Positions 8,644-22,689 of a stretch of DNA of 64,000 nt are shown piece by piece (the first letter of the stretch is position 1; each line of letters begins with the position of its first letter). The notes beneath the pieces were generated by a model. It made no database searches and was not told where the DNA came from. It worked only from the letters and a program-made list of their open reading frames with translations. The DNA is from Oasisia sp. SBJ-2009 (taxonomy: Eukaryota > Annelida > Polychaeta > Sabellida > Siboglinidae). Position numbers and translations under genes: made by a program. The stretch lies in contig OZ024857.1 of NCBI GenBank assembly GCA_964017155.1, positions 446,201 through 510,200 on the forward strand, in the 5' to 3' direction.

Positions 8644-11600
8644 TTTTCGACCTCAAAAGTTTGCCAAGACGCGCTGTTTATAAAACATATATACGCGCAA
8701 GATGATTATAATTGAATTAATTAATTTAATCAAGTATCAAATGTTGGCAAACATACTGATATAATAGCAACATTGAAGTGGGTCCGACTTGTACATAAGT
8801 GCCAAATAGTGAAATACTGAAAACAAATTGAGAGTATACGTGCTTTTATGAGAGATTGCGCGTGAAGGTACGCGCCCGCAAGTGTTGGCACTTATGTACA
8901 AGTCGGGCCCACCTCAATTTTGGTATTATAACTGTATTTTTGCCAACATTTGATACTTGATTTTGTTAATTCAATCAATTATAATCATCTTGCGCATATT
9001 AATGTTTTATATACAGTTCGTCCTAGCAGACTTTTGAGGTCGAAAAGACAGCGTGGTCGGCATAAACAAACTGTTTATCGCTCATTTCATATGCACAGCG
9101 CAGTAACATGCACCTCTTCGCTTGCGACTGGCACAATTCGCGCTGTCTTTTCGACCTCAAAAGTTTGCTAAGACGCGCTGTTTATAAAACATAAATACGC
9201 GCAAGATGATTATAATTGAATGAATTAATTTAATCAAGTATCAAATGTTGGCAAAAATACTGATATAATAGCAACATTGAGGTGGGTCCGACTTGTACAT
9301 AAGTGCCAAATAGTGAAATACTGAAAACAAATTGAGAGTATACGTGCTTTTATGAGAGATTGCGCGTGAAGGTACGCGCCCGCAAGTGTTGGCACTTATG
9401 TACAAGTCGGGCCCACCTCAATTTTGGTATTATAACTGTATCTTTGCCAACATTTGATACTTGATTTTGTTAATTCAATCAATTATAATCATCTTGCGCA
9501 TATATATGTTTAATAACCAGCGCGTCCTAGCAGACTTTTGAGGTCGAAAAGACAGCGTGGTCGGCATAAACAAACTGTTTATCGCTCATTTCATATGCAC
9601 AGCGCAGTAACATGCACCTCTTCGCTTGCGACTGGCACAATTCGCGCTGTCTTTTCGACCTCAAAAGTTTGCTAAGACGCGCTGTTTATAAAACATAAAT
9701 ACGCGCAAGATGATTATAATTGAATGAATTAATTTAATCAAGTATCAAATGTTGGCAAAAATACTGATATAATAGCAACATTGAGGTGGGTCCGACTTGT
9801 ACATAAGTGCCAAATAGTGAAATACTGAAAACAAATTGAGAGCATACGTGCTTTTATGAGAGAGTGCGCGTGAAGTTGCGCGCCCGCAAGTGTAGGCATT
9901 AACGTACAAGTCCGGCCCACCTCAATTTTGGTATTATAACTGTATCTTTGCCAACATTTGATACTTGATTTTGTTAATTCAATCAATTATAATCATCTTG
10001 CGCATATATATGTTTTATAACCAGCGCGTCTCAGCAGATTTTAAGGTCGAAAAGACAGCGTGGTCGGCATAAACCCATTGTTTATCGCTCAATTCATATG
10101 CACAGCGGAGTAACATGCACCGCTGCGCTTGCGACTGGCACAAATCGCGCTGTCTTTTCGACCTCAAAAGTTTGCCAAGACGCGCTGTTTATAAAACATA
10201 AATACGCGCAAGATGATTAAAATTGAATGAATTAATTTAATCAAGTATCAAATGTTGGCAAAAACACTGATATAATAGCAACATTGAGGTGTTTCCGACT
10301 TGTACATAAGTGCCAAATAGTGAAATACTGAAAACAAATTGAGAGTATACGTGCTTTTATGAGAGATTGCGCGTGAAGGTACGCGCCCGCAAGTGTAGGC
10401 ATTAATGTACAAGTCGGGCCCACCTCAATTTTGGTATTATAACTGTATCTTTGCTAACATTTGATACTTGATTTTGTTAATTCAATCAATTATAATAATC
10501 TTGCGCATATTAATGTTTTATATACAGCGCGTCCTAGCAGACTTTTGAGGTCGAAAAGACAGCGTGGTCGGCATAAACAAACTGTTTATCGCTCATTTCA
10601 TATGCACAGCGCAGTAACATGCACCTCTGCGCTTGCGACTGGCACAATTCGCGCTCTCTTTTCGACCTCAATAGTTTGCCAAGACGCGCTGTTTATAAAA
10701 CATATATACGCACAAGATGATTATAATTGAATGAATTAATTTAATCAAGTATCAAATGTTGGCAAAAATACTGATATAATAGCAAAATTGAGGTGGGTCC
10801 GACTTGTACATAAGTGCCAAATAGTGAAATACTGAAAACAAATTGAGAGCATACGTGCTTTTATGAGAGAGTGCGCGTGAAGTTGCGCGCCCGAAAGTGT
10901 AGGCATTAACGTACAAGTCCGGCCCACCTCAATTTTGGTATTATAACTGTATCTTTGCTAACATTTGATACTTGATTTTGTTAATTCAATCAATTATAAT
11001 CATCTTGCGCATATTAATGTTTTATATACAGCGCGTCCTAGCAGACTTTTGAGGTCGAAAAGACAGCGTGGTCGGCATAAACAAACTGTTTATCGCTCAT
11101 TTCATATGCACAGCGCAGTAACATGCACCTCTTCGCTTGCGACTGGCACAATTCGCGCTGTCTTTTCGACCTCAAAAGTTTGCTAAGACGCGCTGTTTAT
11201 AAAACATAAATACGCGCAAGATGATTATAATTGAATGAATTAATTTAATCAAGTATCAAATGTTGGCAAAAATACTGATATAATAGCAACATTGAGGTGG
11301 GTCCGACTTGTACATAAGTGCCAAATAGTGAAATACTGAAAACAAATTGAGAGCATACGTGCTTTTATGAGAGAGTGCGCGTGAAGTTGCGCGCCCGCAA
11401 GTGTAGGCATTAACGTACAAGTCCGGCCCACCTCAATTTTGGTATTATAACTGTATCTTTGCCAACATTTGATACTTGATTTTGTTAATTCAATCAATTA
11501 TAATCATCTTGCGCATATATATGTTTTATAACCAGCGCGTCTCAGCAGATTTTAAGGTCGAAAAGACAGCGTGGTCGGCATAAACCCATTGTTTATCGCT

Positions 11601-11665
11601 CAATTCATATGCACAGCGGAGTAACATGCACCGCTGCGCTTGCGACTGGCACAATTCGCGCTGTC
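8644..11665. repeat. Run of 6 full-length units
   Basis: The first unit is of the caaacatactg subtype. The unit at 10155 is the gtgtttcc subtype. Private changes include acgcacaag near 10711 and cccgaaagtg near 10892. The unit at 9148 has atgtttaataacc in its right arm, as does the unit at 1009. Confidence 0.88.
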
Positions 11666-11955
11666 TTTTCGACCTCAACAGTTTGCCAAGACGCGCTGTT
11701 TATAAAACATAAATACGCGCAAGATGATTATAATTGAATGAATTAATTTAATCAAGTATCAAATGTTGGCAAAAATACTGATATAATAGCAACATTGAGG
11801 TGGGTCCGACTTGTACATAAGTGCCAAATAGTGAAATACTTAAACAAATTGAGAGTATACGTGGTCGGCATAAACAAACTGTTTATCGCTCATTTCATAT
11901 GCACAGCGCAGTAACATGCACCTCTGCGCTTGCGAATGGCACAATTCGCGCTGTC
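11666..11955. repeat. Deleted satellite unit, 290 bp (Δ213 plus 1 bp)
   Basis: It has the standard cgtg deletion junction and a further one-base loss (acttaaac). Its spacer has tcaaatgtttgcc in place of tcaaaagtttgcc at the join to the next unit. Confidence 0.92.
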
Positions 11956-14900
11956 TTTTCGACCTCAAATGTTTGCCAAGACGCGCTGTTTATAAAACAT
12001 ATATACGCGCAAGATGATTATAATTGAATTAGTTAATTTAATCAAGTATCAAATGTTGGCAAACATACTGATATAATAGCAACATTGAAGTGGGTCCGAC
12101 TTGTACATAAGTGCCAAATAGTGAAATACTGAAAACAAATTGAGAGTATACGTGCTTTTATGAGAGATTGCGCGTGAAGGTACGCGCCCGCAAGTGTTGG
12201 CACTTATGTACAAGTCGGGCCCACCTCAATTTTGGTATTATAACTGTATTTTTGCCAACATTTGATACTTGATTTTGTTAATTCAATCAATTATAATCAT
12301 CTTGCGCATATTAATGTTTTATATACAGTTCGTCCTAGCAGACTTTTGAGGTCGAAAAGACAGCGTGGTCGGCATAAACAAACTGTTGATCGCTCATTTC
12401 ATATGCACAGCGCAGTAACATGCACCTCTTCGCTTGCGACTGGCACAATTCGCGCTGTCTTTTCGACCTCAAAAGTTTGCTAAGACGCGCTGTTTATAAA
12501 ATATAAATACGCGCAAGATGATTATAATTGAATGAATTAATTTAATCAAGTATCAAATGTTGGCAAAAATACTGATATAATAGCAACATTGAGGTGGGTC
12601 CGACTTGTACATAAGTGCCAAATAGTGAAATACTGAAAACAAATTGAGAGTATACGTGCTTTTATGAGAGATTGCGCGTGAAGGTACGCGCCCGCAAGTG
12701 TTGGCACTTATGTACAAGTCGGGCCCACCTCAATTTTGGTATTATAACTGTATCTTTGCCAACATTTGATACTTGATTTTGTTAATTCAATCAATTATAA
12801 TCATCTTGCGCATATATATGTTTTATAACCAGCGCGTCTCAGCAGATTTTAAGGTCGAAAAGACAGCGTGGTCGGCATAAACCCATTGTTTATCGCTCAA
12901 TTCATATGCACAGCGGAGTAACATGCACCGCTGCGCTTGCGACTGGCACAAATCGCGCTGTCTTTTCGACCTCAAAAGTTTGCCAAGACGCGCTGTTTAT
13001 AAAACATAAATACGCGCAAGATGATTAAAATTGAATGAATTAATTTAATCAAGTATCAAATGTTGGCAAAAACACTGATATAATAGCAACATTGAGGTGT
13101 TTCCGACTTGTACATAAGTGCCAAATAGTGAAATACTGAAAACAAATTGAGAGTATACGTGCTTTTTTGAGAGATTGCGCGTGGAGGTACGCGCCCGCAA
13201 GTGTAGGCATTAATGTACAAGTCGGGCCCACCTCAATTTTGGTATTATAACTGTATCTTTGCTAACATTTGATACTTGATTTTGTTAATTCAATCAATTA
13301 TAATAATCTTGCGCATATTAATGTTTTATATACAGCGCGTCCTAGCAGACTTTTGAGGTCGAAAAGACAGCGTGGTCGGCATAAACAAACTGTTTATCGC
13401 TCATTTCATATGCACAGCGCAGTAACATGCACCTCTGCGCTTGCGACTGGCACAATTCGCGCTCTCTTTTCGACCTCAATAGTTTGCCAAGACGCGCTGT
13501 TTATAAAACATATATACGCGCAAGATGATTATAATTGAATGAATTAATTTAATCAAGTATCAAATGTTGGCAAAAATACTGATATAATAGCAAAATTGAG
13601 GTGGGTCCGACTTGTACATAAGTGCCAAATAGTGAAATACTGAAAACAAATTGAGAGCATACGTGCTTTTATGAGAGAGTGCGCGTGAAGTTGCGCGCAC
13701 GCAAGTGTAGGCATTAACGTACAAGTCCGGCCCACCTCAATTTTGGTATTATAACTGTATCTTTGCTAACATTTGATACTTGATTTTGTTAATTCAATCA
13801 ATTATAATCATCTTGCGCATATTAATGTTTTATATACAGCGCGTTCTAGCATACTTTTGAGGTCGAAAAGACAGCGTGGTCGGCATAAACAAACTGTTTA
13901 TCGCTCATTTCATATGCACAGCGCAGTAACATGCACCTCTTCGCTTGCGACTGGCACAATTCGCGCTGTCTTTTCGACCTCAAAAGTTTGCTAAGACGCG
14001 CTGTTTATAAAACATAAATACGCGCAAGATGATTATAATTGAATGAATTAATTTAATCAAGTATCAAATGTTGGCAAAAATACTGATATAATAGCAACAT
14101 TGAGGTGGGTCCGACTTGTACATAAGTGCCAAATAGTGAAATACTGAAAACAAATTGAGAGCATACGTGCTTTTATGAGAGAGTGCGCGTGAAGTTGCGC
14201 GCCCGCAAGTGTAGGCATTAACGTACAAGTCCGGCCCACCTTAATTTTGGTATTATAACTGTATCTTTTGCCAACATTTGATACTTGATTTTGTTAATTC
14301 AATCAATTATAATCATCTTGCGCATATATATGTTTTATAACCAGCGCGTCTTAGCAGACTTTTGAGGTCGAAAAGACAGCGTTGTCGGCATAAACAAACT
14401 GTTTATCGCTCATTTTATATGCACAGCGCAGTAACATGCACCTCTGCGCTTGCGACTGGCACAATTCGCGCTGTCTTTTCGACCTCAACAGTTTGCCAAG
14501 ACGCGCTGTTTATAAAACATAAATACGCGCAAGATGATTATAATTGAATGGATTAATTTAATCAAGTATCAAATGTTGGCAAAAATACTGATATAATAGC
14601 AACATTGAGGTGGGTCCGACTTGTACATAAGTGCCAAATAGTGAAATACTGAAAACAAATTGAGAGTATACGTGCTTTTATGAGAGAGTGCGCGTGAAGT
14701 TGCGCGCCCGCAAGTGTAGACATTAATGTACAAGTCGGGCCCACCTCAATTTTGGTATTATAACTGTATCTTTGCTAACATGTGATACTTGATTTTGTTA
14801 ATTCAATGAATTATAATCATCTGCGCATATTAATGTTTTATATACAGCGCGTCTTAGCAGACTTTTGAGGTCGAAAAGACAGCGCGGTCGGCATAAACAA

Positions 14901-15481
14901 ACTGTTTATCGCTCATTTCATATGCACAGCGCAGTAACATGCACCTCTTCGCTTGCGACTGGCACAATTCGCGCTGTCTTTTCGACCTCAAAAGTTTGCC
15001 AAGACGCGCTGTTTATAAAAAATAAATACGCGCAAGATGATTATAATTGAATGAATTAATTTAATCAAGTATCAAATGTTGGCAAAAATACTGATATAAT
15101 AGCAACATTGAGGTGGGTCCGACTTGTACATAAGTGCCAAATAGTGAAATACTGAAAACAAATTGAGAGTATACGTGCTTTTATGAGAGAGTGCGCGTGA
15201 AGTTGCGCGCCCGCAAGTGTAGGCATTGATGTACAAGTCGGGCCCACCTCAATTTTGGTATTATAACTGTATCTTTGCCAACATTTGATACTTGATTTTG
15301 TTAATTCAATCAATTATAATCATCTTCCGCATCTATATGTTTTATAACCAGCGCGTCTCAGCAGATTTTAAGGTCGAAAAGACAGCGTCGTCGGCATAAA
15401 CAAATTGTTTATCGCTCAATTCATATGCACAGCGGAGTAACATGCACCGCTGCGCTTGCGACTGGCACAAATCGCGCTGTC
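11956..15481. repeat. Run of 7 full-length units
   Basis: It contains the gtggagg/ttttttgag unit at 12963, a 505-bp unit at 13971 with an extra T near 14266, and a unit at 14476 with catgtgatac and the shortened catctgcgc. The unit at 14979 ends with catcttccgcatctatatg in its right arm. Confidence 0.9.
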
Positions 15482-15772
15482 TTTTCGACCTCAAAAGTTT
15501 GCCAAGACGCGCTGTTTATAAAACATAAATACGCGCAAGATGATTAAAATTGAATGAATTAATTTAATCAAGTATCAAATGTTGGCAAAAATACTGATAT
15601 AATAGCAACATTGAGGTGGGTCCGACTTGTACATAAGTGCCAAATAGTGAAATACTGAAAACAAATTGAGAGTATACGTGGTCGGCATAAACAAACTGTA
15701 TATCGCTCATTTCATATGCACAGCGCAGTAACGTGCACCTCTGCGCTTGCGAATGGCACAATTCGCGCTCTC
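15482..15772. repeat. Deleted satellite unit, 291 bp (Δ213)
   Basis: Standard cgtg junction with the ancestral actgaaaac, ctgtatatcgc and a cgctctc spacer end. It has a private gtaacgtgcacc, shared only with its copy at 20093. Confidence 0.92.
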
Positions 15773-16276
15773 TTTTCGACCTCAAAAGTTTGCCAAGACG
15801 CGCTGTTTATAAAACATATATACGCGCAAGATGATTATAATTGAATTAATTAATGTATTCAAGTATCAAATGTTGGCAAACATACTGATATAATAGCAAC
15901 ATTGAAGTGGGTGCGACTTGTACATAAGTGCCAAATAGTGAAATACTGAAAACAAATTGAGAGTATACGTGCTTTTATGAGAGATTGCGCGTGAAGGTAC
16001 GCGCCCGCAAGTGTTGGCACTTATGTACAAGTCGGGCCCACCTCAATGTTGGTATTATAACTGTATTTTTGCCAACATTTGATACTTGATTTTGTTAATT
16101 CAATCAATTATAATCATCTTGCGCATATCAATGTTTTATATACAGCGCGTCTTAGCAGACTTTTGAGGTCGTAAAGACAGCGTTGTCGGCATAAACAAAC
16201 TGTTTATCGCTCATTTCATATGCACAGCGCAGTAACATGCACCTCTGCGCTTGCGACTGGCACAATTCGCGCTGTC
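15773..16276. repeat. Single full-length unit between two deleted units
   Basis: This caaacatactg unit has private taatgtattcaag and ctcaatgttgg changes, both also in its copy at 20384. Its spacer holds the junction of the 4,611-bp duplication. Confidence 0.9.
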
Positions 16277-16566
16277 TTTTCGACCTCAACAGTTTGCCAA
16301 GACGCGCTGTTTATAAAACATAAATACGCGCAAGATGATTATAATTGAATGAATTAATTTAATCAAGTATCAAATGTTGGCAAAAATACTGATATAATAG
16401 CAACATTGAGGTGGGTCCGACTTGTACATAAGTGCCAAATAGTGAAATACTTAAACAAATTGAGAGTATACGTGGTCGGCATAAACAAACTGTTTATCGC
16501 TCATTTCATATGCACAGCGCAGTAACATGCACCTCTGCGCTTGCGAATGGCACAATTCGCGCTGTC
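16277..16566. repeat. Deleted satellite unit, 290 bp
   Basis: This is the copy of the 11666 unit: same cgtg junction, same acttaaac one-base loss and same tcaaatgtttgcc at its end. Confidence 0.92.
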
Positions 16567-19500
16567 TTTTCGACCTCAAATGTTTGCCAAGACGCGCTGT
16601 TTATAAAACATATATACGCGCAAGATGATTATAATTGAATTAGTTAATTTAATCAAGTATCAAATGTTGGCAAACATACTGATATAATAGCAACATTGAA
16701 GTGGGTCCGACTTGTACATAAGTGCCAAATAGTGAAATACTGAAAACAAATTGAGAGTATACGTGCTTTTATGAGAGATTGCGCGTGAAGGTACGCGCCC
16801 GCAAGTGTTGGCACTTATGTACAAGTCGGGCCCACCTCAATTTTGGTATTATAACTGTATTTTTGCCAACATTTGATACTTGATTTTGTTAATTCAATCA
16901 ATTATAATCATCTTGCGCATATTAATGTTTTATATACAGTTCGTCCTAGCAGACTTTTGAGGTCGAAAAGACAGCGTGGTCGGCATAAACAAACTGTTTA
17001 TCGCTCATTTCATATGCACAGCGCAGTAACATGCACCTCTTCGCTTGCGACTGGCACAATTCGCGCTGTCTTTTCGACCTCAAAAGTTTGCTAAGACGCG
17101 CTGTTTATAAAATATAAATACGCGCAAGATGATTATAATTGAATGAATTAATTTAATCAAGTATCAAATGTTGGCAAAAATACTGATATAATAGCAACAT
17201 TGAGGTGGGTCCGACTTGTACATAAGTGCCAAATAGTGAAATACTGAAAACAAATTGAGAGCATACGTGCTTTTATGAGAGATTGCGCGTGAAGGTACGC
17301 GCCCGCAAGTGTTGGCACTTATGTACAAGTCGGGCCCACCTCAATTTTGGTATTATAACTGTATCTTTGCCAACATTTGATACTTGATTTTGTTAATTCA
17401 ATCAATTATAATCATCTTGCGCATATATATGTTTTATAACCAGCGCGTCTCAGCAGATTTTAAGGTCGAAAAGACAGCGTGGTCGGCATAAACCCATTGT
17501 TTATCGCTCAATTCATATGCACAGCGGAGTAACATGCACCGCTGCGCTTGCGACTGGCACAAATCGCGCTGTCTTTTCGACCTCAAAAGTTTGCCAAGAC
17601 GCGCTGTTTATAAAACATAAATACGCGCAAGATGATTAAAATTGAATGAATTAATTTAATCAAGTATCAAATGTTGGCAAAAACACTGATATAATAGCAA
17701 CATTGAGGTGTTTCCGACTTGTACATAAGTGCCAAATAGTGAAATACTGAAAACAAATTGAGAGTATACGTGCTTTTTTGAGAGATTGCGCGTGGAGGTA
17801 CGCGCCCGCAAGTGTAGGCATTAATGTACAAGTCGGGCCCACCTCAATTTTGGTATTATAACTGTATCTTTGCTAACATTTGATACTTGATTTTGTTAAT
17901 TCAATCAATTATAATAATCTTGCGCATATTAATGTTTTATATACAGCGCGTCCTAGCAGACTTTTGAGGTCGAAAAGACAGCGTGGTCGGCATAAACAAA
18001 CTGTTTATCGCTCATTTCATATGCACAGCGCAGTAACATGCACCTCTGCGCTTGCGACTGGCACAATTCGCGCTCTCTTTTCGACCTCAATAGTTTGCCA
18101 AGACGCGCTGTTTATAAAACATATATACGCGCAAGATGATTATAATTGAATGAATTAATTTAATCAAGTATCAAATGTTGGCAAAAATACTGATATAATA
18201 GCAAAATTGAGGTGGGTCCGACTTGTACATAAGTGCCAAATAGTGAAATACTGAAAACAAATTGAGAGCATACGTGCTTTTATGAGAGAGTGCGCGTGAA
18301 GTTGCGCGCACGCAAGTGTAGGCATTAACGTACAAGTCCGGCCCACCTCAATTTTGGTATTATAACTGTATCTTTGCTAACATTTGATACTTGATTTTGT
18401 TAATTCAATCAATTATAATCATCTTGCGCATATTAATGTTTTATATACAGCGCGTTCTAGCATACTTTTGAGGTCGAAAAGACAGCGTGGTCGGCATAAA
18501 CAAACTGTTTATCGCTCATTTCATATGCACAGCGCAGTAACATGCACCTCTTCGCTTGCGACTGGCACAATTCGCGCTGTCTTTTCGACCTCAAAAGTTT
18601 GCTAAGACGCGCTGTTTATAAAACATAAATACGCGCAAGATGATTATAATTGAATGAATTAATTTAATCAAGTATCAAATGTTGGCAAAAATACTGATAT
18701 AATAGCAACATTGAGGTGGGTCCGACTTGTACATAAGTGCCAAATAGTGAAATACTGAAAACAAATTGAGAGCATACGTGCTTTTATGAGAGAGTGCGCG
18801 TGAAGTTGCGCGCCCGCAAGTGTAGGCATTAACGTACAAGTCCGGCCCACCTTAATTTTGGTATTATAACTGTATCTTTTGCCAACATTTGATACTTGAT
18901 TTTGTTAATTCAATCAATTATAATCATCTTGCGCATATATATGTTTTATAACCAGCGCGTCTTAGCAGACTTTTGAGGTCGAAAAGACAGCGTTGTCGGC
19001 ATAAACAAACTGTTTATCGCTCATTTTATATGCACAGCGCAGTAACATGCACCTCTGCGCTTGCGACTGGCACAATTCGCGCTGTCTTTTCGACCTCAAC
19101 AGTTTGCCAAGACGCGCTGTTTATAAAACATAAATACGCGCAAGATGATTATAATTGAATGGATTAATTTAATCAAGTATCAAATGTTGGCAAAAATACT
19201 GATATAATAGCAACATTGAGGTGGGTCCGACTTGTACATAAGTGCCAAATAGTGAAATACTGAAAACAAATTGAGAGTATACGTGCTTTTATGAGAGAGT
19301 GCGCGTGAAGTTGCGCGCCCGCAAGTGTAGACATTAATGTACAAGTCGGGCCCACCTCAATTTTGGTATTATAACTGTATCTTTGCTAACATGTGATACT
19401 TGATTTTGTTAATTCAATGAATTATAATCATCTGCGCATATTAATGTTTTATATACAGCGCGTCTTAGCAGACTTTTGAGGTCGAAAAGACAGCGCGGTC

Positions 19501-20092
19501 GGCATAAACAAACTGTTTATCGCTCATTTCATATGCACAGCGCAGTAACATGCACCTCTTCGCTTGCGACTGGCACAATTCGCGCTGTCTTTTCGACCTC
19601 AAAAGTTTGCCAAGACGCGCTGTTTATAAAAAATAAATACGCGCAAGATGATTATAATTGAATGAATTAATTTAATCAAGTATCAAATGTTGGCAAAAAT
19701 ACTGATATAATAGCAACATTGAGGTGGGTCCGACTTGTACATAAGTGCCAAATAGTGAAATACTGAAAACAAATTGAGAGTATACGTGCTTTTATGAGAG
19801 AGTGCGCGTGAAGTTGCGCGCCCGCAAGTGTAGGCATTGATGTACAAGTCGGGCCCACCTCAATTTTGGTATTATAACTGTATCTTTGCCAACATTTGAT
19901 ACTTGATTTTGTTAATTCAATCAATTATAATCATCTTCCGCATCTATATGTTTTATAACCAGCGCGTCTCAGCAGATTTTAAGGTCGAAAAGACAGCGTC
20001 GTCGGCATAAACAAATTGTTTATCGCTCAATTCATATGCACAGCGGAGTAACATGCACCGCTGCGCTTGCGACTGGCACAAATCGCGCTGTC
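16567..20092. repeat. Run of 7 full-length units
   Basis: This run is the second copy, at +4,611, of the run that starts at 11956, with the same 505-bp unit (18582) and the same catctgcgc unit (19087). Confidence 0.9.
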
Positions 20093-20383
20093 TTTTCGAC
20101 CTCAAAAGTTTGCCAAGACGCGCTGTTTATAAAACATAAATACGCGCAAGATGATTAAAATTGAATGAATTAATTTAATCAAGTATCAAATGTTGGCAAA
20201 AATACTGATATAATAGCAACATTGAGGTGGGTCCGACTTGTACATAAGTGCCAAATAGTGAAATACTGAAAACAAATTGAGAGTATACGTGGTCGGCATA
20301 AACAAACTGTATATCGCTCATTTCATATGCACAGCGCAGTAACGTGCACCTCTGCGCTTGCGAATGGCACAATTCGCGCTCTC
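20093..20383. repeat. Deleted satellite unit, 291 bp (Δ213)
   Basis: Copy at +4,611 of the 15482 unit; shares gtaacgtgcacc and ctgtatatcgc. Confidence 0.92.
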
Positions 20384-22398
20384 TTTTCGACCTCAAAAGT
20401 TTGCCAAGACGCGCTGTTTATAAAACATATATACGCGCAAGATGATTATAATTGAATTAATTAATGTATTCAAGTATCAAATGTTGGCAAACATACTGAT
20501 ATAATAGCAACATTGAAGTGGGTGCGACTTGTACATAAGTGCCAAATAGTGAAATACTGAAAACAAATTGAGAGTATACGTGCTTTTATGAGAGATTGCG
20601 CGTGAAGGTACGCGCCCGCAAGTGTTGGCACTTATGTACAAGTCGGGCCCACCTCAATGTTGGTATTATAACTGTATTTTTGCCAACATTTGATACTTGA
20701 TTTTGTTAATTCAATCAATTATAATCATCTTGCGCATATCAATGTTTTATATACAGCGCGTCTTAGCAGACTTTTGAGGTCGTAAAGACAGCGTTGTCGG
20801 CATAAACAAACTGTTTATCGCTCATTTCATATGCACAGCGCAGTAACATGCACCTCTGCGCTTGCGAATGGCACAATTCGCGCTGTCTTTTCGACCTCAA
20901 CAGTTTGCCAAGACGCGCTGTTTATAAAACATAAATACGCGCAAGATGATTATAATTGAATGAATTAATTTAATCAAGTATCAAATGTTGGCAAAAATAC
21001 TGATATAATAGCAACATTGAGGTGGGTCCGACTTGTACATAAGTGCCAAATAGTGAAATACTGAAAACAAATTGAGAGCACACGTGCTTTTATGAGAGAG
21101 TGCGCGTGAAATTGCGCGCCCGCAAGTGTAGGCATTAATGTACAAGTCGGGCCCACCTCAATTTTGGTATTATAACTGTATCTTTGCTAACATTTGATAC
21201 TTGATTTTGTTAATTTAATCAATTATAATCATCTTGCGCATATTAATGTTTTATATACAGCGCGTCCTAGCAGACTTTTGAGGTCGAAAAGACAGCGCGG
21301 TCGGCATAAACAAACTGTTTATCGCTCATTTCATATGCACAGCGCAGTAACATGCACCTCTTCGCTTGCGACTGGCACAATTCGCGCTGTCTTTTCGACC
21401 TCAAAAGTTTGCCAAGACGCGCTGTTTATAAAACATAAATACGCGCAAGATGATTAAAATTGAATGAATTAATTTAATCAAGTATCAAATGTTGGCAAAA
21501 ACACTGATATAATAGCAACATTGAGGTGTTTCCGACTTGTACATAAGTGCCAAATAGTGAAATACTGAAAACAAATTGAGAGTATACGTGCTTTTATGAG
21601 AGATTGCGCGTGAAGGTACGCGCCCGCAAGTGTTGGCACTTATGTACAAGTCGGGCCCACCTCAGTTTTGGTATTATAACTGTATTTTTGCCAACATTTG
21701 ATACTTGATTTTGTTAACTCAATCAATTATAATCATCTTGCGCATATCAATGTTTTATATACAGCGCGTCTTAGCAGACTTTTGAGGTCGTAAAGACAGC
21801 GTTGTCGGCATAAACAAACTGTTTATCGCTCATTTCATATGCACAGCGCAGTAACATGCACCTCTGCGCTTGCGACTGGCACAATTCGCGCTGTCTTTTC
21901 GACCTCAACAGTTTGCCAAGACGCGCTGTTTATAAAACATAAATACGCGCAAGATGATTATAATTGAATTAATTAATTTAATCAAGTATCAAATGTTGGC
22001 AAAAACACTGATATAATAGCAACATTGAGGTGTTTCCGACTTGTACATAAGTGCCAAATAGTGAAATACTGAAAACAAATTGAGAGTATACGTGCTTTTA
22101 TGAGAGAGTGCGCGTGAAGTTGCGCGCCCGCAAGTGTAGGCATTGATGTACACGTCGGGCCCACCTCAATTTTGGTATTATAACTGTATCTTTGCCAACA
22201 TTTGATACTTGATTTTGTTAATTCAATCAATTATAATCATCTTCCGCATCTATATGTTTTATAACCAGCGCGTCTCAGCAGATTTTAAGGTCGAAAAGAC
22301 AGCGTCGTCGGCATAAACAAATTGTTTATCGCTCAATTCATATGCACAGCGGAGTAACATGCACCGCTGCGCTTGCGACTGGCACAAATCGCGCAGTC
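20384..22398. repeat. Run of 4 full-length units
   Basis: The unit at 20888 starts a subtype marked by gagagcacacgtgc and gttaatttaatc, which recurs at 28814, 32923, 36741, 39047, 43154 and 45672. The unit at 21392 has private ctcagttttgg and gttaactcaatc, both copied at 29318. Confidence 0.9.
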
Positions 22399-22689
22399 TT
22401 TTCGACCTCAAAAGTTTGCCAAGACGCGCTGTTTATAAAACATAAATACGCGCAAGATGATTAAAATTGAATGAATTAATTTAATCAAGTATCAAATGTT
22501 GGCAAAAATACTGATATAATAGCAACATTGAGGTGGGTCCGACTTGTACATAAGTGCCAAATAGTGAAATACTGAAAACAAATTGAGAGTATACGTGGTC
22601 GGCATAAACAAACTGTATATCGCTCATTTCATATGCACAGCGCAGTAACATGCACCTCTGCGCTTGCGAATGGCACAATTCGCGCTCTC
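22399..22689. repeat. Deleted satellite unit, 291 bp (Δ213)
   Basis: Standard junction, ctgtatatcgc and cgctctc spacer end. It has the ancestral gtaacatgcacc, unlike the 20093 unit. The preceding spacer has the private gcgcagtctttt, shared with the 30325 copy. Confidence 0.92.

Larger units (their letters stand above)
3830..9488. repeat. Higher-order tandem duplication, period 2,810 bp
   Basis: Copy 1 runs from about 3830 to 6639 and copy 2 from about 6640 to 9488. Each includes a deleted unit (5543 and 8353) and the caaacatactg unit after it. The left difference is at 3828/6638 and the right at 6680/9490, so the junction lies in 6639-6679. It overlaps the 2,015-bp duplication, so the two arose in sequence. 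Confidence 0.8.
11635..20867. repeat. Higher-order tandem duplication, period 4,611 bp
   Basis: Copy 1 runs from about 11634 to 16244 and copy 2 from about 16245 to 20866. Unit starts 11666, 11956, 12460, 12963, 13467, 13971, 14476, 14979, 15482 and 15773 all recur at +4,611. Both copies share the one-base insertion tatcttttgcc that makes a 505-bp unit, the 290-bp deleted unit and the private aatataaatacg. Flanking differences at 11633/16244 and 16256/20867 place the junction at 16245-16255. A visible copy difference is gagagtatacg near 12650 against gagagcatacg near 17260. Confidence 0.85.
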
